DNA of 6,098 nt from Oligoflexales bacterium. Lineage in GTDB: Bacteria > Bdellovibrionota_B > Oligoflexia > Oligoflexales > CACXFL01. The DNA is taken from contig JANQHA010000155.1 in NCBI GenBank assembly GCA_028282865.1, forward strand, positions 1 to 6,098, read 5' to 3'. Under the pieces are notes generated by a model that saw nothing but the letters and a program-made list of their open reading frames with translations, was not told the DNA's origin and ran no database searches. The translations under genes were made by a program, and so were the position numbers. Shown piece after piece: positions 1 through 5,425 of this stretch (the first letter of the stretch is position 1; every line of letters begins with the position of its first letter).

Positions 1-331
1 GACTTAGCTTGAGGCACAAAATATTAGCTAAAAATCTCATAAATTCCACAAACCACTTGGGTTAATAAATTAGGTAGTTTTTCCACATTAGTTAGGTCGG
101 TATCTTGGGGTGACGCTAAAGTAAATTAATCATAGAATAAACAATAATACGGCTTCTTTTGGTAATAACGTAATTATAAACAAACACCCCAGCAATTCCT
201 TTGGGTCAAGCCACTTGTTTATGAGTCTAAGAGGGTATTTAAAGCTCTAATAAATAGATAGATAAAGAGTAGGAAATACTTACGATAAGTTATTAAACAT
301 ATCGTAAGTATCTAAATTCCAGGGCATTTGC
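1..331. other. AT-rich non-coding region left of the protease gene
   Basis: This stretch holds no credible coding frame: stop codons are dense in all frames and no start with a ribosome binding site was found. It is visibly AT-rich. A perfect TATAAT on the minus strand (plus-strand ATTATA at 173-178) could be a -10 element for a leftward gene outside the window, but no matching -35 lies at a proper distance, so I do not call a promoter. The only strong structure is the 12-bp inverted repeat at 276-311, listed separately. The region probably combines the 3' untranslated part of the protease transcript with upstream DNA of a gene beyond the left edge. Confidence 0.6.
276..311 (-). repeat. Perfect 12-bp inverted repeat downstream of the protease gene
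   Basis: ATACTTACGATA at 276-287 is the exact reverse complement of TATCGTAAGTAT at 300-311, with a 12-nt loop between. It lies 20 nt past the protease stop on that gene's transcribed strand. The transcript would fold into a 12-bp hairpin of low GC content. No run of U follows the stem, so it is not a textbook intrinsic terminator. It may act as a 3' stabilising hairpin, a weak terminator, or a protein-binding dyad. An 11-nt part of one arm (ACTTACGATAA) occurs again at 5474-5484. Confidence 0.6.
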
Positions 332-1177
332 TTACTTAGTAAGCTCACAGCCTTCGATAGTTAGGTCGATGTTGAACTCAGAATCCAAGCAAGAGTAAAA
401 CACATAGGTCTGCTGGCCGTACGCGGTCCCTTCCCGGACGACAATCTCACCTTGTTCATCTGACTCACAAGGATTATTTATGGTGCATCTCGCACCAGAT
501 TCGTTCGCAGTATTGTTGACGCCTATCACGGTCCTGGTATCTTTTTCAATAATTGGAGAACCACTAGTACCACCAATTGTTTCGCAGCCGCTATCGGAAT
601 ACCTGATAGAGTCTGTGAAAGTCCAGTCACCTTCTAGAAGCTCGTAGGCAAAACCGTCTATATGACAGGAATAGCCGCGTTCCCAATAGCCAGAGACGAT
701 GTTGATATCAGTATCAACTGCCGGCCTAGCGTCACTCAGCTCAAAAGCGGAAATACCTTTTGCCTTCAAGTCATTATACGTTTCTTCCAACTGGTATAAT
801 GCTGCGTCTGTTCCAGTCATGGTCGCATAGATAAGTTTCTGAGCTCGCACATAATGGAATCTCTTATTTTTATCCGCGACCCTCATTGAACGACGGCTTG
901 ACTGATTAGATACAATCTCTCCTGGCCCAATAAACGGCCCGCTAAGACAGTGCCCATTAGTAAGTACAATCGCATTAGCCTCCATAGGCTGGCCAATAAA
1001 TCTGATGACCGATCCACTGCAATTATGAAGTTTGACGATACCTTCAAAGTCATACGCTCCAGACGTTTCATGGATAGGCGGAACCACTTTCGACTTAAGC
1101 CCATCGAAAGGCGCAGCAGGGAAACCGTGACTTGTGTAGGAAAATAGACCGAGAAATACTAAACTAATTAGCTTCAT
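332..1177 (-). CDS. Secreted trypsin/V8-like serine protease (chymotrypsin fold)
   Basis: Predicted 281-residue exported endopeptidase. The Sec signal peptide covers roughly residues 1-18 (MKLISLVFLGLF core, cleavage probably near SHG). The catalytic triad can be read in order: His76 in LTNGHC, Asp124 in GTDAAL, and Ser205 in GGTSGSP. Cys53 and Cys77 flank the His loop as the canonical disulfide of the S1 family; further Cys at 171, 198, 231, 237, 263 and 277 suggest more disulfides, so a periplasmic or extracellular site. The serine motif is GTSGSP rather than trypsin's GDSGGP, closer to the V8/S1B style, so cleavage specificity cannot be inferred. The C-terminal part after the serine (about 70 residues, Cys-rich, with NNPCE) goes beyond a minimal V8-type core. 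Start: an upstream in-frame GTG at 1186 is rejected because AAGGAG (1186-1191) overlaps it and sits 8 nt from the ATG at 1177. It is a single gene with its own candidate promoter. A pseudoprotease is unlikely, since all three residues are present. The substrate is unknown. Confidence 0.88.
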   Translation of the reverse strand: MKLISLVFLGLFSYTSHGFPAAPFDGLKSKVVPPIHETSGAYDFEGIVKLHNCSGSVIRFIGQPMEANAIVLTNGHCLSGPFIGPGEIVSNQSSRRSMRVADKNKRFHYVRAQKLIYATMTGTDAALYQLEETYNDLKAKGISAFELSDARPAVDTDINIVSGYWERGYSCHIDGFAYELLEGDWTFTDSIRYSDSGCETIGGTSGSPIIEKDTRTVIGVNNTANESGARCTINNPCESDEQGEIVVREGTAYGQQTYVFYSCLDSEFNIDLTIEGCELTK

Positions 1178-1185
1178 AAATTTCA

Positions 1186-1191
1186 CTCCTT
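1186..1191 (-). promoter_or_regulatory. Shine-Dalgarno site that fixes the protease start
   Basis: AAGGAG on the minus strand, 8 nt from the ATG at 1177. It overlaps the alternative in-frame GTG at 1186, which therefore cannot use it. Confidence 0.8.
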
Positions 1192-1209
1192 GAAAATTTT
1201 AGTTAAATA

Positions 1210-1238
1210 ACTATATGGAAAGATCTTTTTAAATGCAA
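1210..1238 (-). promoter_or_regulatory. Candidate sigma70-type promoter of the protease gene
   Basis: On the minus strand a -10 TATAGT (1210-1215, five of six consensus bases) lies exactly 17 nt from a -35 TTGCAT (1233-1238, three of six). The predicted transcript start is near 1203, giving a short leader of about 25 nt with the Shine-Dalgarno site inside it. The -35 lies within the dyad 1232-1249, which could be an operator. The call rests on spacing and position; the -35 is weak. Confidence 0.45.
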
Positions 1239-1249
1239 GAACTTGCATT
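1232..1249. promoter_or_regulatory. 18-bp dyad overlapping the protease -35 region (putative operator)
   Basis: AATGCAAG, two bases, then CTTGCATT: a perfect 8-bp inverted repeat with a 2-nt centre. It sits 55 nt upstream of the protease ATG and covers the candidate -35 element. The size and compact symmetry fit a site for a dimeric helix-turn-helix regulator better than an RNA hairpin, because a 2-nt loop cannot close an 8-bp stem. The regulator is not in the window. Confidence 0.45.
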
Positions 1250-1346
1250 CCAAGGTCTACAAACCTGACTAAATATACAAGTTACATCAAACTTAAACTA
1301 CCGGTCTAGTGAAAGCAAAAAAAGAAAGACCAAAATAGAGTAGCAG

Positions 1347-2051
1347 TTATAATGGTAGATTTCCATCAGAGATATAGCTCTTGCCGTCATCTGTCAAATA
1401 CCGTGCATTTGGAAACTGCTCAAAATACCCATACATGTAATCAAAAATTAATTTAGCTGCTCGCTGAATTTCTCCCACTTCAGCCTTAGTCCTAGTTTTA
1501 AGGCTGGTAGCGGAAGCCATGTCAATTTTATCCGTAAAGTTCCTGCGCATTTCCGCCAAAGCTTCAGCTTGTGCCCGCTGATACCGAGATTTAACCTTGA
1601 GCTTCTTTAAATCGGTATTTGCTTTCTGAATAGCACTCTTATAACCCTCAAAAGCACCATCAAGAGTTTTTAGGTACTCAATCATAACCTCGCCGAGCTC
1701 ATTGAAACCAGATTCTGGGTAGGTGTTATCAGTCCTACTGTGATACCGGCTGTTAACGTTATCCTTGAAAACCTTTTCGAGTCTTTTTATATCAGCCATT
1801 TCTCTATTAGAACTTTGTATAAAGTTAACTATCGCTTCTACCACGAAGCTTTTCGGCATATTCTCAATACCTTCAAACAGCTCTCTGTTAATCTTTCTTT
1901 CGTTTATTAGGTCATACAAACTTGCAGCCGATCTTGCCATAACAGCTTGACAGCGGTCAGGGACAGGGAAATCATCAGCTCTCAACTCGGAAAAACTAAG
2001 ACCAGCAACCATAAACATTAAAGCCATTAATAGACGATAACAAATATTCAT
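1347..2051 (-). CDS. Secreted helix-rich protein of unknown function
   Basis: A 234-residue protein I do not recognise. Residues 1-25 form a Sec signal peptide (MNICYRLLMA, then a hydrophobic core through LMFMVAGLSF, with cleavage plausible after LRA at 25), leaving a mature protein of about 209 residues with a single Cys (Cys34). The mature part is rich in Ala, Glu, Lys, Arg and Asn, and its spacing of hydrophobic residues suggests mostly alpha-helix: residues 40-100, and a long charged stretch at about 120-205 that could form a coiled coil. The C-terminal tail (GKSYISDGNLPL) looks extended. No catalytic motif, lipobox or membrane segment after the signal is seen. The start ATG at 2051 has AGAGG (2059-2063) 7 nt upstream. 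The gaps on both sides (about 170 nt each) and a candidate promoter suggest it is transcribed alone. A periplasmic location is the simplest inference; function is unknown. Confidence 0.8.
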   Translation of the reverse strand: MNICYRLLMALMFMVAGLSFSELRADDFPVPDRCQAVMARSAASLYDLINERKINRELFEGIENMPKSFVVEAIVNFIQSSNREMADIKRLEKVFKDNVNSRYHSRTDNTYPESGFNELGEVMIEYLKTLDGAFEGYKSAIQKANTDLKKLKVKSRYQRAQAEALAEMRRNFTDKIDMASATSLKTRTKAEVGEIQRAAKLIFDYMYGYFEQFPNARYLTDDGKSYISDGNLPL

Positions 2052-2124
2052 AACCCCACCTCTCGCGTTGGTTGTCTCTATAAAAGCACCTAATACTACT
2101 TAAAAATAGGTTTTCAAAGCACTT

Positions 2125-2154
2125 ATTTTACCACCAGGCCATCTCTAGGGTCAA
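2125..2154 (-). promoter_or_regulatory. Candidate promoter for the helix-rich secreted protein gene
   Basis: On the minus strand, TTGACC (2149-2154, five of six) and TAAAAT (2125-2130, five of six) are separated by 18 nt. Transcription would start near 2118, leaving a leader of about 67 nt. A second, weaker pair lies nearer the gene: TTGAAA (2112-2117) and TATTAG (2090-2095), 16 nt apart. Which one is used cannot be decided by reading. Confidence 0.4.
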
Positions 2155-2188
2155 TTTCGCGTAATTGCGAGGATGATTGGGCTTTTTC

Positions 2189-2211
2189 GCCAAAGTAAGC
2201 CTTTATTTGGC
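2189..2211 (-). terminator. Weak stem-loop after the small lipoprotein gene
   Basis: GCCAAA and TTTGGC form a 6-bp inverted repeat with an 11-nt loop, 17 nt past the stop of the lipoprotein gene on its transcribed strand. No U-tract follows, so intrinsic termination is doubtful. A competing pairing (GGCTT with AAGCC) overlaps it. Confidence 0.2.
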
Positions 2212-2227
2212 CGAATTCACAGCTATT

Positions 2228-2599
2228 TTATTGCCGCTCCATGAAAATCGTGCACAGCAATGTCTGCTCGGATCGGTCCATACAAGCAAACATCGCGTAT
2301 TCCGTAGAGTTCTCGAACACCACAGTCTTACAGATACGATCATCATTAGCAGACTGAATGAGATGGGGCCCCTGAATTGCGAAACTATTACTAGGAAAGC
2401 CAAATTCAGTAGCTCCTTCAATATCATATTGGCTGTGCTCGCCCGGGCCAAAAATCGAATTATTTTCTACGGCAAGTGTTCCTTCCGCGCTGAACCCTTC
2501 ACAGTCGGACTTGACCGCATAGGTTCCGCTAGGCACCGATTCACTAGGGTCACAAGCTGGTAACATAAACACCAAGGAAAGAATTAACCTAAAACCCAT
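2228..2599 (-). CDS. Small lipoprotein, function unknown
   Basis: A 123-residue predicted lipoprotein. Its signal peptide (MGFRLILSLVF) ends in a lipobox, LPAC, with the lipidated cysteine at residue 16; Pro at -2 is less usual but Ala at -1 and Leu at -3 fit. The short mature protein (about 108 residues) has four further Cys (33, 90, 106, 116), enough for two disulfides, and alternating polar and hydrophobic residues suggesting a compact beta-rich domain. I recognise no family. Start: the frame can be extended to a TTG at 2605, but AGGAG (2606-2610) directly abuts that TTG and lies 6 nt from the ATG at 2599, so the ATG is chosen. The start overlaps the end of the preceding beta-barrel gene by 11 nt, and the ribosome site lies in that gene's last codons. 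The two proteins are therefore probably co-translated and may act together in the outer membrane; that partnership is an inference. Confidence 0.8.
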   Translation of the reverse strand: MGFRLILSLVFMLPACDPSESVPSGTYAVKSDCEGFSAEGTLAVENNSIFGPGEHSQYDIEGATEFGFPSNSFAIQGPHLIQSANDDRICKTVVFENSTEYAMFACMDRSEQTLLCTIFMERQ

Positions 2600-3233
2600 A
2601 CCCAACTCCTAAGGTATACATATCGTCGTCAGTGCCATCAATCAGGCTCGTAGAAAACACCGCTTCAGTATAAAAGCTTAACGGAAGGTCAATCCTAGCC
2701 GCAAAAGAAAGAATATTTGCTATCCAACGCTGCTCATCATGGAAGGATTTCTTTCCAGTTGGCGCCTCGAAAGTAACGGTTTCCGTGAGCGGAAGTGCCA
2801 AGCCAATTTCGTGGTACAGGAACAACCAAGATAACCCAGGATAAAACCCAATCCTAAAGCCACTTTCAAAAAGGGCACCTTCAGTCTTTACCGTAAGCTT
2901 CGTGCTTTGGTAACTTCTTGACTCTTCTCCGTAAAAATATACCAAACCAAATCGAATAGAAAACACCGGCCTTAATAATTTAGACTCATTAAAGTCCAAT
3001 AAAATATTGGGCCATACGACCATCCCGGATGGGTTATCCTTTCCCAGGAGTTCATCTGAATACTTGTTAAAAGCCCGGTGTCCAGTAAACCGAATGTAGC
3101 CTGCCCTGGCACCTACTCTAAAACGATGACCATCAACCGAACTCTCACTAGCAACCAGATCGGTAGACGTGAACTGCGGCAGAAGTGTCAAAAAGACCGC
3201 GCAAAATAGACACTTTCCAGCTACTTTTCTCAC
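2589..3233 (-). CDS. Probable outer-membrane beta-barrel protein
   Basis: A 214-residue protein with a signal peptide (MRKVAGKCLF, hydrophobic core to about residue 20, cleavage plausible after VAS at 29). The mature part alternates hydrophobic and polar residues in many short segments (for example RVGARAGYIRF, VFSIRFGLVYF, GFRIGFYPGL), typical of transmembrane beta-strands. The last ten residues carry an aromatic or aliphatic residue at every second position and end in Phe (Y-x-L-x-V-x-Y-x-F), the C-terminal signature recognised by the Bam outer-membrane assembly machinery. About 185 mature residues would suit a barrel of around eight strands. The cargo or role is unknown. The start is a GTG at 3233; TAAGAGG (3239-3245) ends 5 nt upstream, and the signal peptide begins right there. 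It is the first gene of a two-gene unit with the overlapping small lipoprotein and is divergent from the haem lipoprotein gene. Confidence 0.78.
   Translation of the reverse strand: MRKVAGKCLFCAVFLTLLPQFTSTDLVASESSVDGHRFRVGARAGYIRFTGHRAFNKYSDELLGKDNPSGMVVWPNILLDFNESKLLRPVFSIRFGLVYFYGEESRSYQSTKLTVKTEGALFESGFRIGFYPGLSWLFLYHEIGLALPLTETVTFEAPTGKKSFHDEQRWIANILSFAARIDLPLSFYTEAVFSTSLIDGTDDDMYTLGVGYGF
2606..2610 (-). promoter_or_regulatory. Ribosome binding site inside the beta-barrel gene
   Basis: AGGAG on the minus strand lies 6 nt before the lipoprotein ATG (2599) and within the codons for the beta-barrel protein's final residues (LGVGYGF). Ribosomes finishing the barrel gene (stop at 2589-2591) pass over this site, so coupled translation or reinitiation is expected. 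Confidence 0.75.
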
Positions 3234-3428
3234 TAAAACCTCTTAGATATTTTATTAAAGTTAAGAGATTTTACCTATTTTTACAAGCAAATATCACCTA
3301 CTAGATCTCTCAAGAAGTTATGCTGTGGCTAATACCTGAACTCTTGTGGTTGAAGCAACCTTTTCATTTTACTACCATAGTGTGAAACATTCACGAAATG
3401 AATCTACCTCAAGGAAGAGGAGGCCTCG
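3234..3428. promoter_or_regulatory. Divergent intergenic region between barrel and haem lipoprotein genes
   Basis: This 195-nt gap must hold promoters in both directions. Rightward, a candidate is TTGAAG (3350-3355) with TACCAT (3373-3378) 17 nt apart, each matching four of six bases. A 5-bp dyad, GGTTG-AAG-CAACC (3348-3360), covers that -35 and is followed by TTTTCATTTT, so it could instead be a small attenuator-like hairpin. Leftward, the DNA next to the barrel gene is AT-rich, but I cannot pick one convincing -35/-10 pair. Confidence 0.4.
3417..3423 (+). promoter_or_regulatory. Very strong Shine-Dalgarno site with overlapping palindrome
   Basis: GAGGAGG, 5 nt before the ATG at 3429, is a near-ideal ribosome site. 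Its 3' half belongs to an 8-bp palindrome, GAGGCCTC (3420-3427), that ends one base before the start codon. The palindrome has no loop of its own, so it could not fold alone but could pair with another copy or with complementary RNA. Confidence 0.7.
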
Positions 3429-4988
3429 ATGCGCTGTAGAACAATTCTGTCTCTAATTTTGGCGATCTCATTCGCTTCATGCAGCGAGACATCACCGAAT
3501 TTATCTAGGTTGTCTGAAAACCACCCGTTCCAAAGTCAACTACGTTGTGAGCAACCTCCAGGTGCCACCCTGATCGGCAGACTTTATAGTATAGAAGATG
3601 GCATAAAATCTTTTATAAGTGACTACACATCAGGCTTTACCGGAGCTTGCGAGTTAGCAATAAGAGCTTCAAGAAACAACCGAGTATGCATAGACAAAAA
3701 CTACAGTTATAGTGTTATTGACATAACAACAAGAAAAACGATCAAAAACTTTGGCAACGACTTTAATAGTTGTATTAGCTTTACTAGAGGGTGGGAAAAA
3801 CTACCAACCCAGAAAGGGTATGTACAATTCATTCCGCAGTCAGAAATCAATCAAACTTTAATCAACCTTCCTAATGTATCCGACCCTAAAGTTAACGGAA
3901 TACTCCAAAGCGAAGACACGATGTGGTATGACGAGGCTTCAATGGTATTCAGTTACCAAGATTCCTTTGGGAACCCGGAAGGCCCAGAAGGCCTCAGAGC
4001 AAACCGCGTGGGTTATGATGTCGGTAGCACCTCCAATATTCCCGATATCCGTGCGTTGACAGAGTACTTTAAACACGGAAAATTTCGTTTTCCATTTTCT
4101 ATTGCAGCAGGGGTCGACTTTGAAGATAACACCTATGTTATGAATTTCTGGGCCCCTCCTAAGCAGGGGGACGAAACCCTTCCGGTAATCTGGTGGCGCA
4201 GTGGATCACATTGGCATTGGGTCTTTCCAATCGGAACAGTCATCGGAGAGGTACTTATCATGCGCGCACCCGAAGGTGGCGAGTGGTATGTATTTGAAAT
4301 CAGATCTCGTGAACGACAGAAGTCTGGCTGGAGCACCGAGATATTCAGACCGTTTCCGACCGCAAATGACCTCGCAGCCGCAGTACGAGAAACAAGACCT
4401 GGCTGGGAGTCATCAGCAAAGCTGAATAGGTTAGTCAACCATTTAGAAGATGCGACGACCATGACACCTGCAAAGCTTGAAAGTCGCCCGTACCGACATG
4501 CCTTCAAAGCTCTTTCTGGTTTCAAAGATCACCTACCTGAAATCGATGACCTAGATTTGATTAAAGAGTTTTTAACTGAGCAAACCTTCGCGTCTGCAAT
4601 GGGAAAAGTATGGAAGCAACATGGTGAACAGAAAACATATGCAGCTGCTTCAAACGCTAACTTCCATATTGTGCCAAGGAATTACATTGGCGGACTGCTC
4701 GAAACTACCAACAAGGCTTGTACAAATTGCCACGACCAAACAGGCCGTCCACTCGGACAACTAGATGGCAGGGTGGTTCTGTATGGAGAGATTTGGGGCG
4801 AGGATCAAATCTTTACTTGGCATCCATTTGAGGTTTATACAGAAATATTCTCCGTTTCCGATGGCAGTCGAAGGCCTAACCGTCGATTAATAGAGGCAGG
4901 GTTACTCCTTCAACGTAAACCAGGTAATAACGAGTCTAACTATTCGGTTTTAGAGAAACCGTATGACCCATCTTATTCATTACAATGA
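3429..4988 (+). CDS. Lipoprotein with a C-terminal c-type haem motif
   Basis: A 519-residue predicted lipoprotein and c-type cytochrome-like protein. Residues 1-18 are a lipoprotein signal with the lipobox-like FASC (Cys18; Phe at -3 is atypical). The N-terminal part (19-150) has four Cys (40, 74, 87, 115) that could pair. The middle (about 215-310) is beta-rich and aromatic, with WWRSGSHWHWVFPIGT at 255-270. Near the C-terminus CTNCH (431-435) is a canonical CXXCH site for covalent haem attachment, with His435 as the proximal ligand. No Met follows it, so a Met distal ligand from the C-terminal part is excluded; His465 (WHPFE) is the only His after the motif. The large N-terminal portion makes it unlike a simple cytochrome c. 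The FPIGTVIGEV segment ahead of a late CXXCH vaguely recalls cytochrome P460 proteins, but I cannot confirm that. Haem attachment would need the periplasmic Ccm machinery. A strong Shine-Dalgarno site supports the start. The next gene follows closely, suggesting a joint redox or metal-related envelope role. Confidence 0.82.
   Translation: MRCRTILSLILAISFASCSETSPNLSRLSENHPFQSQLRCEQPPGATLIGRLYSIEDGIKSFISDYTSGFTGACELAIRASRNNRVCIDKNYSYSVIDITTRKTIKNFGNDFNSCISFTRGWEKLPTQKGYVQFIPQSEINQTLINLPNVSDPKVNGILQSEDTMWYDEASMVFSYQDSFGNPEGPEGLRANRVGYDVGSTSNIPDIRALTEYFKHGKFRFPFSIAAGVDFEDNTYVMNFWAPPKQGDETLPVIWWRSGSHWHWVFPIGTVIGEVLIMRAPEGGEWYVFEIRSRERQKSGWSTEIFRPFPTANDLAAAVRETRPGWESSAKLNRLVNHLEDATTMTPAKLESRPYRHAFKALSGFKDHLPEIDDLDLIKEFLTEQTFASAMGKVWKQHGEQKTYAAASNANFHIVPRNYIGGLLETTNKACTNCHDQTGRPLGQLDGRVVLYGEIWGEDQIFTWHPFEVYTEIFSVSDGSRRPNRRLIEAGLLLQRKPGNNESNYSVLEKPYDPSYSLQ
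4719..4733 (+). other. CXXCH haem c attachment motif
   Basis: Codons for Cys-Thr-Asn-Cys-His (residues 431-435 of the lipoprotein). It is the only CXXCH in the window, so the protein would carry one covalently bound haem. It is followed by DQTGRPLGQLDG, a polar Gly-rich stretch as seen after haem sites in class I cytochromes. Confidence 0.75.
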
Positions 4989-4991
4989 GAA

Positions 4992-4998
4992 AAGGGAG
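4992..4998 (+). promoter_or_regulatory. Shine-Dalgarno site that fixes the start of the Tat-type protein
   Basis: AAGGGAG lies 4 nt before the ATG at 5003. The earlier in-frame ATG at 4985 overlaps the upstream stop as ATGA but has no ribosome site before it. Use of 4985 by reinitiation cannot be fully excluded; it would add six residues (MRKGSG) before the twin arginines. Confidence 0.65.
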
Positions 4999-5002
4999 CG
5001 GT

Positions 5003-5425
5003 ATGAAGCGCCGCAGTTTTATATATCGAGTACTACACACCATCGTAATTTCGTCATCATCATCATTGCTGCTATCTGCAAGTAAGTCTCAAGCTACAGG
5101 CCGTACTAACACCACTAATAATATACCTGGTTCTCTTAAATCATTTGCCTTCTATCAAGGTCTCGGAGAAACTGAATTACGAGATCCGTCGCGTATCGAC
5201 GGAACCTACTACAATATGCCGTGTATAAACCCAGAAGATATTAGCTCTGATCAGGGCAAAGTTTATAATTTCTGGCATGGCCACAGAAGCCAACAACACC
5301 AGTTTTTATTGACAATAGAAGATCTTGAAGCCCTAAGAGAACATGGGTCGGTAGAGGTTTACACGAACATCATCGATGGACATCGTCACGCGCTAAAAAT
5401 CACCTCAGGTGATTACTGCGACTAG
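5003..5425 (+). CDS. Small Tat-exported His-rich protein, putative metal binder
   Basis: A 140-residue protein of a type I cannot name. The N-terminus MKRRSFIYRV carries a twin-arginine motif (RRSFI, Arg3-Arg4), followed by a weakly hydrophobic core interrupted by five serines (17-21) and a likely cleavage near SQA (residue 31). Low hydrophobicity and RRxF favour Tat over Sec, which would mean export in a folded, possibly cofactor-loaded state. The mature part has two His clusters: WHGHRSQQH (His92, His94, His99) and DGHRH (His127, His129), plus Cys74 and Cys139 near the C-terminus. These spacings suggest a metal site built from two beta segments, as is common in small secreted copper- or zinc-binding proteins; the metal is an inference. 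It starts 14 nt after the haem lipoprotein stop, so the two are almost certainly co-transcribed, and the pair may form an envelope redox module. An alternative is a substrate-binding or structural role without metal. Confidence 0.75.
   Translation: MKRRSFIYRVLHTIVISSSSSLLLSASKSQATGRTNTTNNIPGSLKSFAFYQGLGETELRDPSRIDGTYYNMPCINPEDISSDQGKVYNFWHGHRSQQHQFLLTIEDLEALREHGSVEVYTNIIDGHRHALKITSGDYCD

Noticed and set aside
883..1147. Short open frames on both strands within the protease gene
   Set aside because: They overlap the region encoding the His and Asp of the catalytic triad and show no independent features.
1178..1186. In-frame GTG at 1186 as the protease start
   Set aside because: The Shine-Dalgarno AAGGAG overlaps it and is properly spaced only for the ATG at 1177.
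1301..1346. T-rich tract on the minus strand after the helix-rich protein gene as a terminator
   Set aside because: The T run is interrupted, and the only flanking inverted repeat (GGTCT/AGACC) is 5 bp with a loop of about 19 nt enclosing the tract, not preceding it.
2177..2563. A 128-codon plus-strand open frame antisense to the small lipoprotein gene
   Set aside because: The minus-strand frame has a lipobox, a ribosome site and a coupled neighbour; the plus-strand frame shows no signal, motif or good start and is best read as a shadow.
2600..2605. In-frame TTG at 2605 as the small lipoprotein start
   Set aside because: AGGAG directly abuts the TTG with no spacer, while the ATG at 2599 has a 6-nt spacer.
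4133..4525. A 130-codon minus-strand open frame inside the haem lipoprotein gene
   Set aside because: It is antisense to a well-supported coding region and has no recognisable motif.
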